Assembly (NCBI GenBank): GCA_025917655.1
Contig: CP084609.1
Coordinates: 1,674,001 to 1,738,000, forward strand
Direction of reading: 5' to 3'
Origin: Chlorella sorokiniana
Lineage: Eukaryota; Chlorophyta; Trebouxiophyceae; Chlorellales; Chlorellaceae
Length of the DNA stretch: 64,000 nucleotides
The notes beneath the pieces were generated by a model. The model was not told the origin of the DNA, did not search any database, and was given only the letters and a program-made list of their open reading frames with translations. Made by a program: the position numbers and the translations under genes. This document shows positions 34,686 through 45,175 of this stretch, piece after piece (within the stretch, counting starts at the first letter, position 1; the number at the start of each line of letters is the position of its first letter).

Positions 34686-37600
34686 ATGAATGAGGCGCGC
34701 AGTGGGAGAAACGTTTTGCCGCCCCTTGACCAGTTGCGCGCTATGTCGCTCAGCTCGGGTCCAACAAACCAGAACGGTTTGAGAGACACGGGCGCCGATG
34801 AGCGCGACAGTGGCGACAGCCCCGCCGGTGGCAACTGCAACACCCTTGGACGGCGCCGACGGCGCTGCACAGTGCGCATCCACCTTGCCAGCTGCAAGTA
34901 TGCAGTCTGTGAGTCAAGGGTGCCTTCCTGATTCCAAACATCAATACCAGTCAAATTGATGCGTTCATAGCTGTACATTGCACGAATGCCGGGTTTCACT
35001 GTGCTGCAGTGCGGGAGGTGCGGGAGCAGCTGGGCTGGGCCGAGGCCGAGGGCGACGCAGCCCACGTGTTTTGGTGCGACACCAGCGCCGGCGCGGAGCG
35101 TCTGGCGCGCTTGACACGTCCACAGAAGCTCAACCACTTCCCTGGGATGCTTGCGATTGCACGCAAGAAGGGGCTGGCACGCTGCCTCGCCAGCATGAGG
35201 TGCGGTGTTGCGCAGGGACGCCGGTGATCAAGATGGCTTTCGGTGTGCTGCAAGGGGAACGGCCTGAGAATTTGTAGGTTGCTGTACCTGCAGGACCATA
35301 TTTCCAGAGCATTATGACTTCGACCCGCAGACCTTCCAGCTCCCAGAGGAGACAGATGCTTTCCTGGCCCAGCTCTCCTCCAGCAAAACCAGCAGCGGAG
35401 GCAGCCCCCGCAGCCGCGAGCCCGGCGCCGGCATCGCCCAGAGCGGCGGCCACATTGACGCAGCAGAGAACCGTCCCACATACATCTTGAAGCTGGACAA
35501 CGGCTGCTGCGGCCGCGGCATTCGTCTGGTGCAGACGGCGGCAGAGGCAGCGGCGGCGCTGCCCGGGTTTGAGCATGGCAACGTCGTGGCCTCGCGTTAC
35601 CTGTCCCGCCCCCTGCTCATCGGCGGCCTCAAGTTCGACCTGCGCATCTACGTCCTGGTCAGGCACGCCTGTCACTGCAGAGCTGATAGTCGTGCCTGTC
35701 AAAATGCTTGCCTGGCCAAGACGTCGCTCGCTGGCAGGGCATGGGAGATGGGGGGCACCCCATCGCAGCCACTCGCTGCCTGCTCATTCAACCAGGCTTC
35801 CCTCGCAACACCCCCTCTCCCCTGCCTGCCAGGTGCTGCGCCCCGCTGCGGGTGTTTCTCTACCGGGAAGGGCTGGCCCGCTTCTGCACCGAGCCTTACG
35901 CGCCGCCCTGCCTCGCCAACCTTGACCGCTCCTTCATGCACCTCTCCAACTACGCGGTGAACAAGCACAACCCAGACTTTGTGTTCAACAGGCGAGGCTG
36001 GGTGCCGACCGGAAACATTGGTTGATCACAGTGCAGTGCATTTACGCTTGCAACAAAGCTGGCTGGTTTACCTTGGGTTTCATGGGCGGGCCTCCAATGA
36101 CGCCGCCAGTCACACGGGCGCAAGCCGCCTCAGGCAGCCGTCCCAGTGTGCGCAGGGACGCCCAGCGGGGCGGCGACGGCAGCAAGTGGACCATCCGCGC
36201 GCTTGCGGCTTACCTTGCGGGCGAGGGCCACGACTTTGGCGCGCTGTGGGGCCGCATCCAGCAGATTGTAGCCAAGACGCTGATCAGCGCGCAGCCCATG
36301 CTGCAGCACCAGGTGAGGGGGACTCCAGGAAGCCCACGTCCCCACCACCAGCTGGCTGGGTGGCTAAAAACTTAACTTAGGTATGAAGTCACTGATGCGA
36401 TAACGAGATGCGATGCACCCATACTTGCAGTACGAGTGTGCAACAAAGGCCAGCGACGACGGGCTGACCTGCTTCGAGGTGGGCTGCCGCTCACGTCGCG
36501 GCTTGCCACACGTTGACGGTCAGGGCAAGCCATGGCCTGGTACCTCAGCTTCCCCCGCCCTTTCTTTCCTGCTCCAGCTGCTCGGCCTGGATGTGTTGAT
36601 AGATGAGGACCTGAGGCCGTGGCTGATTGAAGTGCGGCCCGGCAGCAACACATGGCAACCCGCCACGCGCTGCCGCCGCCAGCCCACCCCTTCCACCCTT
36701 GCAGTCGCTATCTGTCGCCTGCTGTCGCCATCATGCTTCCCAGCCCCACTCATGCTGCGATGCGTCACTGTGCTTGCCCTCGATTTGGTGGCTGCTGCCG
36801 CTGCAGGTCAATCACTCCCCCTCCCTGTCAACAGACACGCCCCTGGACCACGCGCTCAAGTCGCGCCTCGTCCGGTGCGGCCCGAGCGCGGGCCCGCATA
36901 TCCTGTCCCTGTGACGCACCAGGACGCAGCGTTTCGGCGGCCTGCTCACCTGGGTGTTCACAGCGTGTGCGCAGGGAGGTGCTGGAGTTGGCTGGCGTGC
37001 AGACCGAGCGCATACGGGCCGAGGTGGAGGTGGGGGAGCGGGCAGCGGGCCTCCTGGGCTGTCCTGCAGCCCCTGCATCAGGCGCGGCAGACGCCACAGC
37101 AGAGGCTGGAGCAGGTGCCGGGAGCCTGCCGGAAGGTGGCGCTGTCGCCGCCGGGCCGGCGCGGGGAGCGCCGAGTGGCTGGCGGCGCAGGCGGCGCACG
37201 AGGACGCCCACCTGGGCCAGTTTGAGCGCATCATGCCGCCCGCGGATCCAGAACTGGTGAGCGGGGTGCACTTGTATGGCCAACCCCTGGTTGTTTGCGA
37301 CATCTATCGACTGAAGGTCCCGTGCCGACCACGCCAATCCTGTCAGGCCGCCGAGTACGAGCAGCTGTTGATGGGGGCGCACCAGGTCTTTCGGCGGTCA
37401 ACCATGCAGGGCCGCAACCAGCAGCGGCTGGAAGAGCTGAGGTGGGGTGCCCGCTGCGGTGCCTTTTGCGCGAGGGTACCTACTGTGCACGGGCCGCAGT
37501 GAGGGGAAGCGGTGCGTCGTGCCCCTGGCACCCCTTCCATGCAGGGAGCGGCGGCAGCAGGAAGAGGCTGACGTGATGGCCCGCAGAAAGGCGCAGCAAC

Positions 37601-39246
37601 GGCAGGCTGACCTGCTGAAGCGCTGGATGGAAAGGGTGCTGCGGCGGCATCGAGAGGAGCGAGATCAGCGTGACGCTGCTGCTGCTGTGGCGGCTGCAGC
37701 AGCGGCAGCAGCGGCAGATGCGGCTGTCCCCCATCAGCCCAGGGATGCGATGGAGCAGGTTGACTACGCTGTCGAGCGTTTAGGCTGCACCGATGACCAG
37801 CAGCAGCCCAAACAAGAAGCGCTCAGGAAAAGCGTCGGCTGCAACGCCTCCAGCAACGGCTCATGCCCCAGCCCAGCCGAGGTCGGCGCAGCCGCTACGG
37901 ATGCTGCGAGGGACACCTTTGAGCATCTCGCTGCAGCGCAACAGGCGCCGGCGCTGCTTCAGCCAGCAAGCCCGGCTGCGCAGGGCGGCGGCAGCATACG
38001 GCAGCCTTGGGCCTCTGGCATGCGGCGGAGCAGTGCCCTGACAGCAACGCCCGCTCATGCAGCTGCAGAAGCTGCTGCTGCGTGTGTTGCAGGAACCAGG
38101 CTGGGAAGCCCGCAGTGCACCCGGCTCGCTGTCGCCGGCCCCGCACCCAGACGGGCGCCAGCTGCAGCCAGCTGCCGCGACTCAGCGCGGTCCAGCAGCA
38201 CCGGCACCAACGGCGGCACGCTTTCCAGCCAGGCCAGCTGTGACGCCTCGCAGGGAAGCCCCCGCTTGCAATGCAGATCTGCATCGGCTGGGGGCTGATA
38301 TGCACGAGCAGCGGCACTGAAGTCACACAGGAGTCTGCCCACGAGCAGTGGCAGGCCGTATCCTGCGGCAGCAGCAGCACAGCCAACTGGGGCGTGCTGC
38401 CCGCCCGACCTGGCTCCGCCGAGCTGGCGGCGAGGGAAGCAGTGGGTGCGCGGGGCGTGGGGCGGCGGCGTAGCGCGGACAGCCCTCGTGCCAACACTGT
38501 GGAGGAGGCGGGTCAGCTCCAAGTTTGGGGCGCAGTAGCATGCCCTACAGCCGGCGGAGATCTGGGCCCTTGCCTGTTAGAGGGACAGCCGGCCAAGCCT
38601 GCCTCCTCCCAGCAGGTACCCGCCATCCACCCAGGCGGCGAAAGCAGTGCACGCACATGTGGAGACAGCGCCCGCCCTGACGCCCTTCCAGCGCAACCAC
38701 AATTTATAGGCCGTGTCTCCAGCAGCAGCGACAGCCTGTCGGCAGCACACGGAGGCAGCCTTGCGCAGGGTGCGAGGCTGGCGGTGGCAGCGGCAGCGAA
38801 TGGGCTGGGCATCCACTTGCCGTCCACCGTCCTGTATACGCTGCCCATCAGCCCCACGCTGCCGTCCCTGCAGCGTGCCAGCCAAGGGTTGCCAGGGGCT
38901 GCCATGACAGAAGGCAGCACGGTGAGCAGCCTTAAGGGCAGCAGGGCGGCAATGTGTGGCCGTGGCGCCCGTCCCGACGCATGCTCAGCCTGGCCGACCA
39001 GCACCGTGGGCACCAAGCTGCCGCCGCTGTCAGTGGCCCCCGCTCCAATGAGCGCACGGCCCACAAGGCCGCCTGCGACAGTCGCGGGGCTCCGCAGGCA
39101 GCAGCCTGGCCACGCCGGGCACAAGGCGCTTGGACGAGGGACCCTTGCCGCTGGGCAGGCAGCGCTACCTGGCAGCCATCGAGCGTGAGGCGCTGCGGCC
39201 TGTGGCCGACAGGGCGTCTGACGATACGCGCTTGCGGGGGCTGTGA
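34686..39246 (+). CDS. Tubulin tyrosine ligase-like protein (probable tubulin polyglutamylase)
   Basis: TTLL-family ATP-grasp enzyme that adds amino acids, usually glutamate, to tubulin tails. Exons 34686-34908, 35010-about 35202, about 35292-35662, 35833-35991, 36156-36312, 36431-36478, 36578-36631, then 36807 onward. Motifs: VRIHLASCKYAV, VFWCDT, KLNHFPGM, YILKLDNGCCGRGIRLV, SRYLSRPLLIGGLKFDLRIY, LRVFLYREGLARFCTEPY, MHLSNYAVNKHN, SKWTI, LLGLDVLIDEDLRPWLIEVNH. Introns 35663-35832 and 35992-36155 use GC donors. A charged helical stretch (QQEEADVMARRKAQQRQADL) follows, then a long Ala/Ser/Gly-rich tail whose frame breaks at least twice. The last good segment, LGRQRYLAAIEREALRP, ends at 39246. 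A frame break also occurs near 37160. The C-terminal half is uncertain. Confidence 0.85.
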
Positions 39247-39436
39247 TGGTTCGATGGTTCAGTTTCATTGCAATCGGGATGCCTCACAGTCACGCACACC
39301 TGCTCAGGTAATGCTCGCGTGCCATCTGGGGAAGGCACGCGGGTGCACGCTGCAACGGCTTCGCTGTAGGAGCGCACAGTTCACAGTTCATAAAACGTTT
39401 CAGGAATTTGCAAGAAAGTGACACGACCACCACGAA
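39247..39436. other. Short convergent 3' region, TTLL (+) and F-box/LRR copy 1 (-)
   Basis: 190 bp between two converging stop codons. No TGTAA in either orientation was seen. Confidence 0.45.
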
Positions 39437-41800
39437 TTAATATACCTCCAGCTCCTCAACACCAAACTCCAAGTCAAGCTGAAACGGCGACTTGTGTTCC
39501 CCGCTGGTTGCGCCAGGAGGCACGCTGCATGCATGGTGGTGCAGCTGCAGCGATGAGTAACCCGAGGCGTCCATGAGCCCTCGCAGCAACTCCAGCGCTT
39601 CGCTGTCGGTAGACGGCCTGCCAGGGGGCTAAACTGCACCGACAGAGTTTTCAAGCGGTGCAGCAGCTCGGGTGGCCCTGCGGCAAGGTGCAGAGTGACA
39701 ACAAAAGGCCAGCAGGTTGGGCTTGTGGGGAGAGAGGGAGGCACTCGCCCATCGTCAGGCTTAACACCACGGTCTGGGAGGTGGAAGCGCCTGCAGCCCT
39801 GCCCACCTCCAGCTCCTGCCACTCCTCCCGCAGCACCTCTGCATCCCCGCTGAGCGTCAGGCGCAGCACGCTGAGCTGGCACGCCCGGTGCAGCGTAGCA
39901 GCAGGGAGCCCAGCGTCTGGCCAAACTCGGTGCCGGCAAGGTTGAGGGCCTTCAGGCGGTGCTCGTTCTGGGAGTCAGCAAGCAACCCGGCTGTGCCGAG
40001 GTCTGGCAGCACCAGCGGCGGCGCGTATTCGTCACCCTCCAAGCAGCCTGTGGAAGAGGATGACAGGGCCGCTCCAGACTGTGTTGAGCGACAGCGGTCC
40101 CCCTCACCCAGCAGCTGCATGAAACAAGCCTGAACGCCAAACCACCTGCAAGGTGCAGCTCGGTGAGCGCTGTCAGCTGGGCCAGGGGGCCAGGTCGTCC
40201 ACAGGCACCTCCACTAGCGCCAGAAGCTGCAAATGCCTGCAGAGCGGAAAAAGTGTGGGTGGCTGCGGCGTAGCTTAGGGAGCGGGGATTGTGCTGTGGA
40301 AAAGGGGAAACTGCATGCGAGCCGCCAGAACGAAAGTACGAGGGGCACGTGCAGTGCTTCCCGACGCACTTCAAGCCGCGCAGCGCCGGCAGCACGTTGT
40401 GTGCAAAGGTGATGCGGTGCAGCACGAGGCGTGTGAGCGCTGTGGCTGCGCGCAGCAGCTTTGCCAGGTCAGTACCATCCAGCACATCGCAGCCGTCGAT
40501 AATGTCCAGGCGGCGCAGCTTGGGAAGCACAGGGTGGCCGTGGGACCGATAGACACACTGCTGCCCGCAAACTGCAGCCAGGTGAGCTGGCGGCAGCTCT
40601 CCCAGTCCACGCACACGTCAACATTGCGCATCGCCAGGCGCCGCAGCATCGGCAGACCGGCCAGTGGCGGCAGGCGTGCGTGCGTGTCCGGGCCAAGCAC
40701 CGCCTCGAGGCGCAGGTGCAGCTCGCCCACTTCAGTCAGCCCCTGCAGCTCGCTGTACAGCAGCGGCCCAGGCTCCAGGCCATCACCATCAACACCCAAG
40801 GCGAGGTCCAGGTGGCATAGCCGGGGCCCCAAGCGCTCCAGCCCACGCCAGACTGCGGCGCAGGGGGTACCCTCGATCCCGTGCATCAGCGAAAGCTGCA
40901 GGCTGATGCTGGTCAGGCGCGACATGCGCATCAGGACCGAGACCGCATCCATCGCCTGCTCAGCTCGCAGCTGGAGCTTGACGCTGGTCAGGCAGGAAGC
41001 GCCCTGCAACCATCAACAGCAGAGGCGGTGAATGCGGCACCAAGCGCGGCCAACCAGCATTGAAAAGGCATCTGTGGCCACCTATTGCAACAATCTAACC
41101 CAGGCTCACATTGGCAAGACCGTCACGGGAAGCCAGGCAGCCCAAAGGAGTAAGGGTGCTGGGTCAACTCAAGGTGATGCACGTGCTCGCTATGTTTGTG
41201 CAAGCAGGTGACCCAAAACAAATGATCGTTAAACGGAAAAGGCATGGGCATCCTGCGGGTAACAGGCAGATATGGTTGTCATTTGCCGTGCAGCAGCAAG
41301 GTTTGGGTTGGTATGCAGGCAGGCGGCAGTCATGCGGGCCTAAAGGCACCTGCCAGTGCCAGGGGGTACCCCGAACAAGGTGGCGATGAGCTCGGTTGCG
41401 TCGCGCAGCGTGTGCCTGAGCTTGCGCAGCACCAGCTCAGAGATGTGCCGGTTTGCTGCAAGCTTTGCAAAACTCCACACTGCTCGGAAGTTTACTTGTT
41501 GCTGGAGCTTTGGCACTGTCAGCTCCAAGCGCACGCCCGGCACGAACAGCGTAAGGTTGCGCCAGCGGCGGCAAACCCGCTCTAGCCCACCCCTGCAGGA
41601 CGTGCAGGATCGATATTCCCAGCCGCGCATTTGAATAATGTGAATGAGCAAGCAACAACTCAAAGAAGGCGCCCCATTACACTGGAGAATTCTCGCCTGC
41701 TCCAAAGCGTGCAGACGCGGTCCACATTGAACGTACGCTGTGCCTCGACATAGGAGAATACATGCAGTAGCAGTTCGTCCGGCAAAGCGTCAATCGACAT
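39437..41800 (-). CDS. F-box / leucine-rich-repeat protein, copy 1
   Basis: F-box protein with LRR-like repeats, the layout of substrate adaptors in SCF ubiquitin ligases; target unknown. The ATG at 41800 opens exon 41697-41800 with the F-box IDALPDELLLHVFSYVE and VCTLWSR. A GC-AG intron (41593-41696) follows, then GLERVCRRWRNLTLFVPG and LRR-type segments such as LTRLVLHRITFAHNVLPALRGL, HRLKALNLAGTEFGQTLGSLL, and a tail ending VEELEVY. Exons are about 100-400 bp. An in-frame upstream Met at 42013 (MEHAGRQLDLPVQRC) could add 71 residues. Frame breaks near 40530, 39895 and 39620. Copy 2 immediately upstream is a close paralogue and helped place the exons. Confidence 0.75.
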
Positions 41801-42093
41801 CGGTGAAAGCCTCGCGCCAAACTTCAAGCGGCCCTCCCTGTGGCGAACAAGTGATCCTGAAGCAGAAGTGGTGCTTGTACCTGCATGCGACACAGCGAAA
41901 ATGCCCGTAGAAGCCATCAAGCCCATGCCGCCCACACGCTGCGCTGCGAGCCTGACGCCGTGCTGCCTGCATCTCTGCACTGGCAAATCCAGCTGACGCC
42001 CGGCATGTTCCATGCGCGTGAGAGTGAACTTTAGTAAGATGTCTGGCGTCTGGCATCTGGCATGAACTCAAAGACATGACAGTGTTAAACACA
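41801..42093. other. Promoter region of F-box copy 1, duplicated from copy 2
   Basis: 293 bp between copy 2's stop and copy 1's ATG. It resembles the region just upstream of copy 2, so the duplication carried promoter sequence. Part may be coding if translation starts at 42013. Confidence 0.5.
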
Positions 42094-44525
42094 TTAAAAC
42101 ATCTCCAGCCCCTCATTCTTGAAAAGGACGTCCAGCTGAAACGGAGATGTGTGCTCACCGCTGCTTGCGCCAGCAGGCACGCTGCATGCATGGTGGTGCA
42201 GCTGCAGCGATGAGTAGCCTGAGCCATTCATGATCCCTCGCAGCAGTTCTAGCGCTTCGCTATCAGCAGACAAGCTGCCACGGGAGCTGAACTGCACTGA
42301 CAGCATTTTCAAGCGGTGCAGCAGCTCAGGGTGTCCCTGCGGCAAGGGCAGAGTGGCGACAGAAGGCCAGCAGGTTGGCTTGCGCCAGGAGAGAGGGAGG
42401 CACACCCAACGTCAGGCTTTAAGTCACTGGTCTGGGGACTGGAAGCGACTGCAGCCCTGCCCACCTCAAGTTCCCGCCACTCCTCCTGTAGCACCTCTGC
42501 ATCCCCGCTGAGCGTCAGGCGCAGCACGCTGAGCTGGCGCGCCCCGGTGCAGCGTAGCAGCAGAGAGCCCAGCGTCTGGCCGAACTCGGTGCCGGCAAGG
42601 TTGAGGGCCTTCAGGCGGTGCTCGTCCTGGGAGCCATCAAGTAACCCAGCTGTGCCGAGGTCTGGCAGCACCAGCGGCGGCGCGTATTCGTTATCCTTGA
42701 AGCAGCCTGCGGGGGTGCCAGGGCCTCTCCAGACTCTGTTTCATGCCAGCCCCCGCCCGCACCGCCGGCCCCCCCCGCCCCCTGCCCCCCCAACCCCCCC
42801 ACACACAGTTGCAACAAATTACAAAGAACGCCAATCCACCTGCAATGTGCAGCTCGGTGAGCGCCGTCAGCTGGGCCAGGGGGCCAGGTCACCCACAGGC
42901 ATGTCCAGCAGCGCCAGAAGCTGCAACTGCCTGCAGAGCAGGCAAGTGTAGGTGGTAGCAGGGGAGCGGGGGTGGGGCCGTGGACAAAGGGGAAACAGCA
43001 TGCGAGCAGCTGGGACAGCAATACAAGCCATGCGCACAAGCGGCATGCGCAGTGCTCCCCCGACGCACTTCAAGCCACGCAGCGCCGGCAGCACGTTGTG
43101 TGCAAAGGTGATGCGGTGCAACACGAGGCGTGTGAGCGCTGTGGCTGCGCGCAGCAGCTTTGTCAGATCGGATCCAACTATCCCATGGCAGCAGCCGGTG
43201 ATGTCCAAGCGGCGCAGATGGGGGAAACACAGTGCGGCCTTGGGATCGGGGCACACATAGCCGCCCGCAAAATGCAGCCAAGTGAGCTGGTGGCAGCTCT
43301 CCCAGTTCACGCAGACAACAGAATCGCGCGTCTCCAGGCGCCGCAGCATCGGCAGGCCGGCCAGTGGCGGCAGGCGCGCGTGCATGCCGGGGCCATCCAC
43401 CGGCTCGAGGCGCAGGTGCAGCTCCCCCACTTCAGTCAGCGCCTACAGCTCGCTGTACAGCAGCGGCTGCTCGTCAAACATGAGGTCATCCAGGCCATTC
43501 ACGCCCAGGGAGAGGTCGAGGTGGCGTAGCCGGGGCCCCAAGCGCTCCAGCCCAAGCCAGAAAGCGGCGTTGGGGGTGTGTTCAGCGTAGCCCTCGAGCG
43601 CGTGCATCAGCGACAGCTGCAGGCTGATGCTGGTTAGGCGCGTCATAAAATTCAGAGCCACGATTGCGGGGTCCGCCTGCTTGGCTCGCAACTGAAGCTT
43701 GATGCTAGTCAGGCGAGGAAGCACCCTGCGGCCATCAACAGCAGCGGCGGTCGATGCAACACCGAGCATGACCAAACAGCAATGAAGTGCATCTGTGGCC
43801 AGAGTTGCAACAATGCGGCCCAAGCTCACACGGGCATGACTGCCACGGAGTAGAAAGGGACCCCTGTTGAGAAACGGTGCTCGGTCAACTCAAGGTGATG
43901 CACAGAACTACAGAATTTGTGCAAGCAGCAGGAGGTCCTGTTCCAAACGTTCTGAGTAATCCGCTCAATATCATGAGTGGGCAACCTGTGGGCGACAGCG
44001 GGATGTGCTTTTCAATGGTCATGAAGCAGCAAGGGTCGGTTGGTATGCAGGCGAGGGGCAGCATGCGTGTCTCAAAGCACCTGCCAGGGGGACTCCTGCC
44101 ATGGCAGCGATGGGCTCGAGTGCCTTGCGCAAGATGTATCTGGGCTCGCGCAGAACCAGCTCAGAGATTTGCCGTTTCACTGCAAGCTTCGCAAAACTCT
44201 GCACCGCTCGAAAATTTACTTTGGGCAGGACTTCTGGCACTGCCAGCTCCAAGCGCAGGCCCGGCAGGAACAGTGCAAGGTTGCGCCAGCGGCGGCAAAC
44301 CCGCTCCAGCCCACCCCTGCAGGACGGTCAGGGTCAATATTCCCAGCCGCACAATTGAGATAATGTGAATGAGTAAGCAACAACTCAGATAAGGCGCCCT
44401 TTTAAAGCGGAGAGTTCTCGCCTGCTCCAAAGCGTGCAGCAGCGGTTCACATCGGACGTACGCCGTGCCTCGACATAGCAGAATATATGCAGCAGCAGTT
44501 CGTCCGGCAAAGCGTTGAACGACAT
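42094..44525 (-). CDS. F-box / leucine-rich-repeat protein, copy 2
   Basis: Paralogue of the adjacent F-box/LRR gene. ATG at 44525; first exon 44422-44525 holds FNALPDELLLHIFCYVE and CTLWSR. The next intron (44317-44421) again starts with GC (donor GCGAGA). Then GLERVCRRWRNL, LRR segments (LTSISLQLSLMHALEG, HLDLSLGVNGLDDL, LTRLVLHRITFAHNVLPALRGL, HRLKALNLAGTEFGQTLGSLLLRC) and the tail ALELLRGIMNGSGYSSLQ ending NEGLEMF at 42094. This copy reads with fewer breaks than copy 1. A Met upstream at about 44740 starts a peptide (MEHLKRQLGLPVQRC) like that before copy 1 but out of frame here, so it is probably 5' UTR or broken by an indel. Confidence 0.78.
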
Positions 44526-45175
44526 TGCGAGGACAAGTCTCGCGGCAAGCTTCGGGGGCCGCTCAGCGGCCAACAAGTGATCCTGAAGCACGGGCAGTGC
44601 TTTGAGCTGCATGCGACAAAGCGGAATGCCCATGACAGCCACCAAGCCCATGCCGCCCTAGACGCTGCGCTGCGAGCACGACGCCACGCTGCCTCGCATC
44701 TCTGCACTGGCAGCCCCAGCTGACGCTTTAGATGTTCCATGCGCATGAGTGCGAGTTTCACTGAGACCTCTGGCATCTGGCATGGACTCAAAGACGCGAC
44801 ACTGTTGCAAATGTTGAGTGCCGCACAGGTACAGTCGGTACAGTCGCCGTCGTCAGCTGGCCGGCACTGGGACGAAAGTTATTTCCGTGAATTTGGGAAC
44901 GACGATGTGCTATGCTCCTCCTCCATTTGTCGTGCACGTAGGTGTGAGGAAAGAAATGGTGGCCTTAGCCACTCCACCCTCGAACTGACGCTTACATTTG
45001 ACACCTCTTTCGTTTGGAAGCAAACCCGCCTTGGACGGCTACGGACGCTCTTTCTGCGCCGGGACATGCGCCCCAAAGGCGAACCTGTGCAGGAGACGGG
45101 GCCTGGCCCGGCGGCAGCGGCGTTGCGCAACATGCTGGCAGGCCCTTCGCCTGGGCTCCTGCCGCAGGGCGCTGG
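44526..45175. other. Divergent region between F-box copy 2 (-) and BAH/DYAD-like gene (+)
   Basis: About 0.65 kb. The left third matches the promoter of F-box copy 1. The right part may include an upstream exon of the BAH gene, because its open frame continues back to about 45014 without an ATG. Confidence 0.45.

Larger units (their letters stand above)
39437..44800. repeat. Tandem gene duplication, two direct ~2.7-kb units
   Basis: Units about 39437-42070 and 42094-44800 are collinear. They share F-box exon length (104 bp), the GC-AG intron, LRR exons, C-terminal motif (SGYSSLQLHHHACSVP) and about 250 bp of sequence upstream of the start, including CTGGCATCTGGCATG. Confidence 0.85.

Noticed and set aside
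39437-44800. F-box/LRR pair as a mobile element or CRISPR-like array
   Set aside because: The units are 2.7-kb spliced genes with no terminal repeats, target-site duplication, transposase or spacer pattern.
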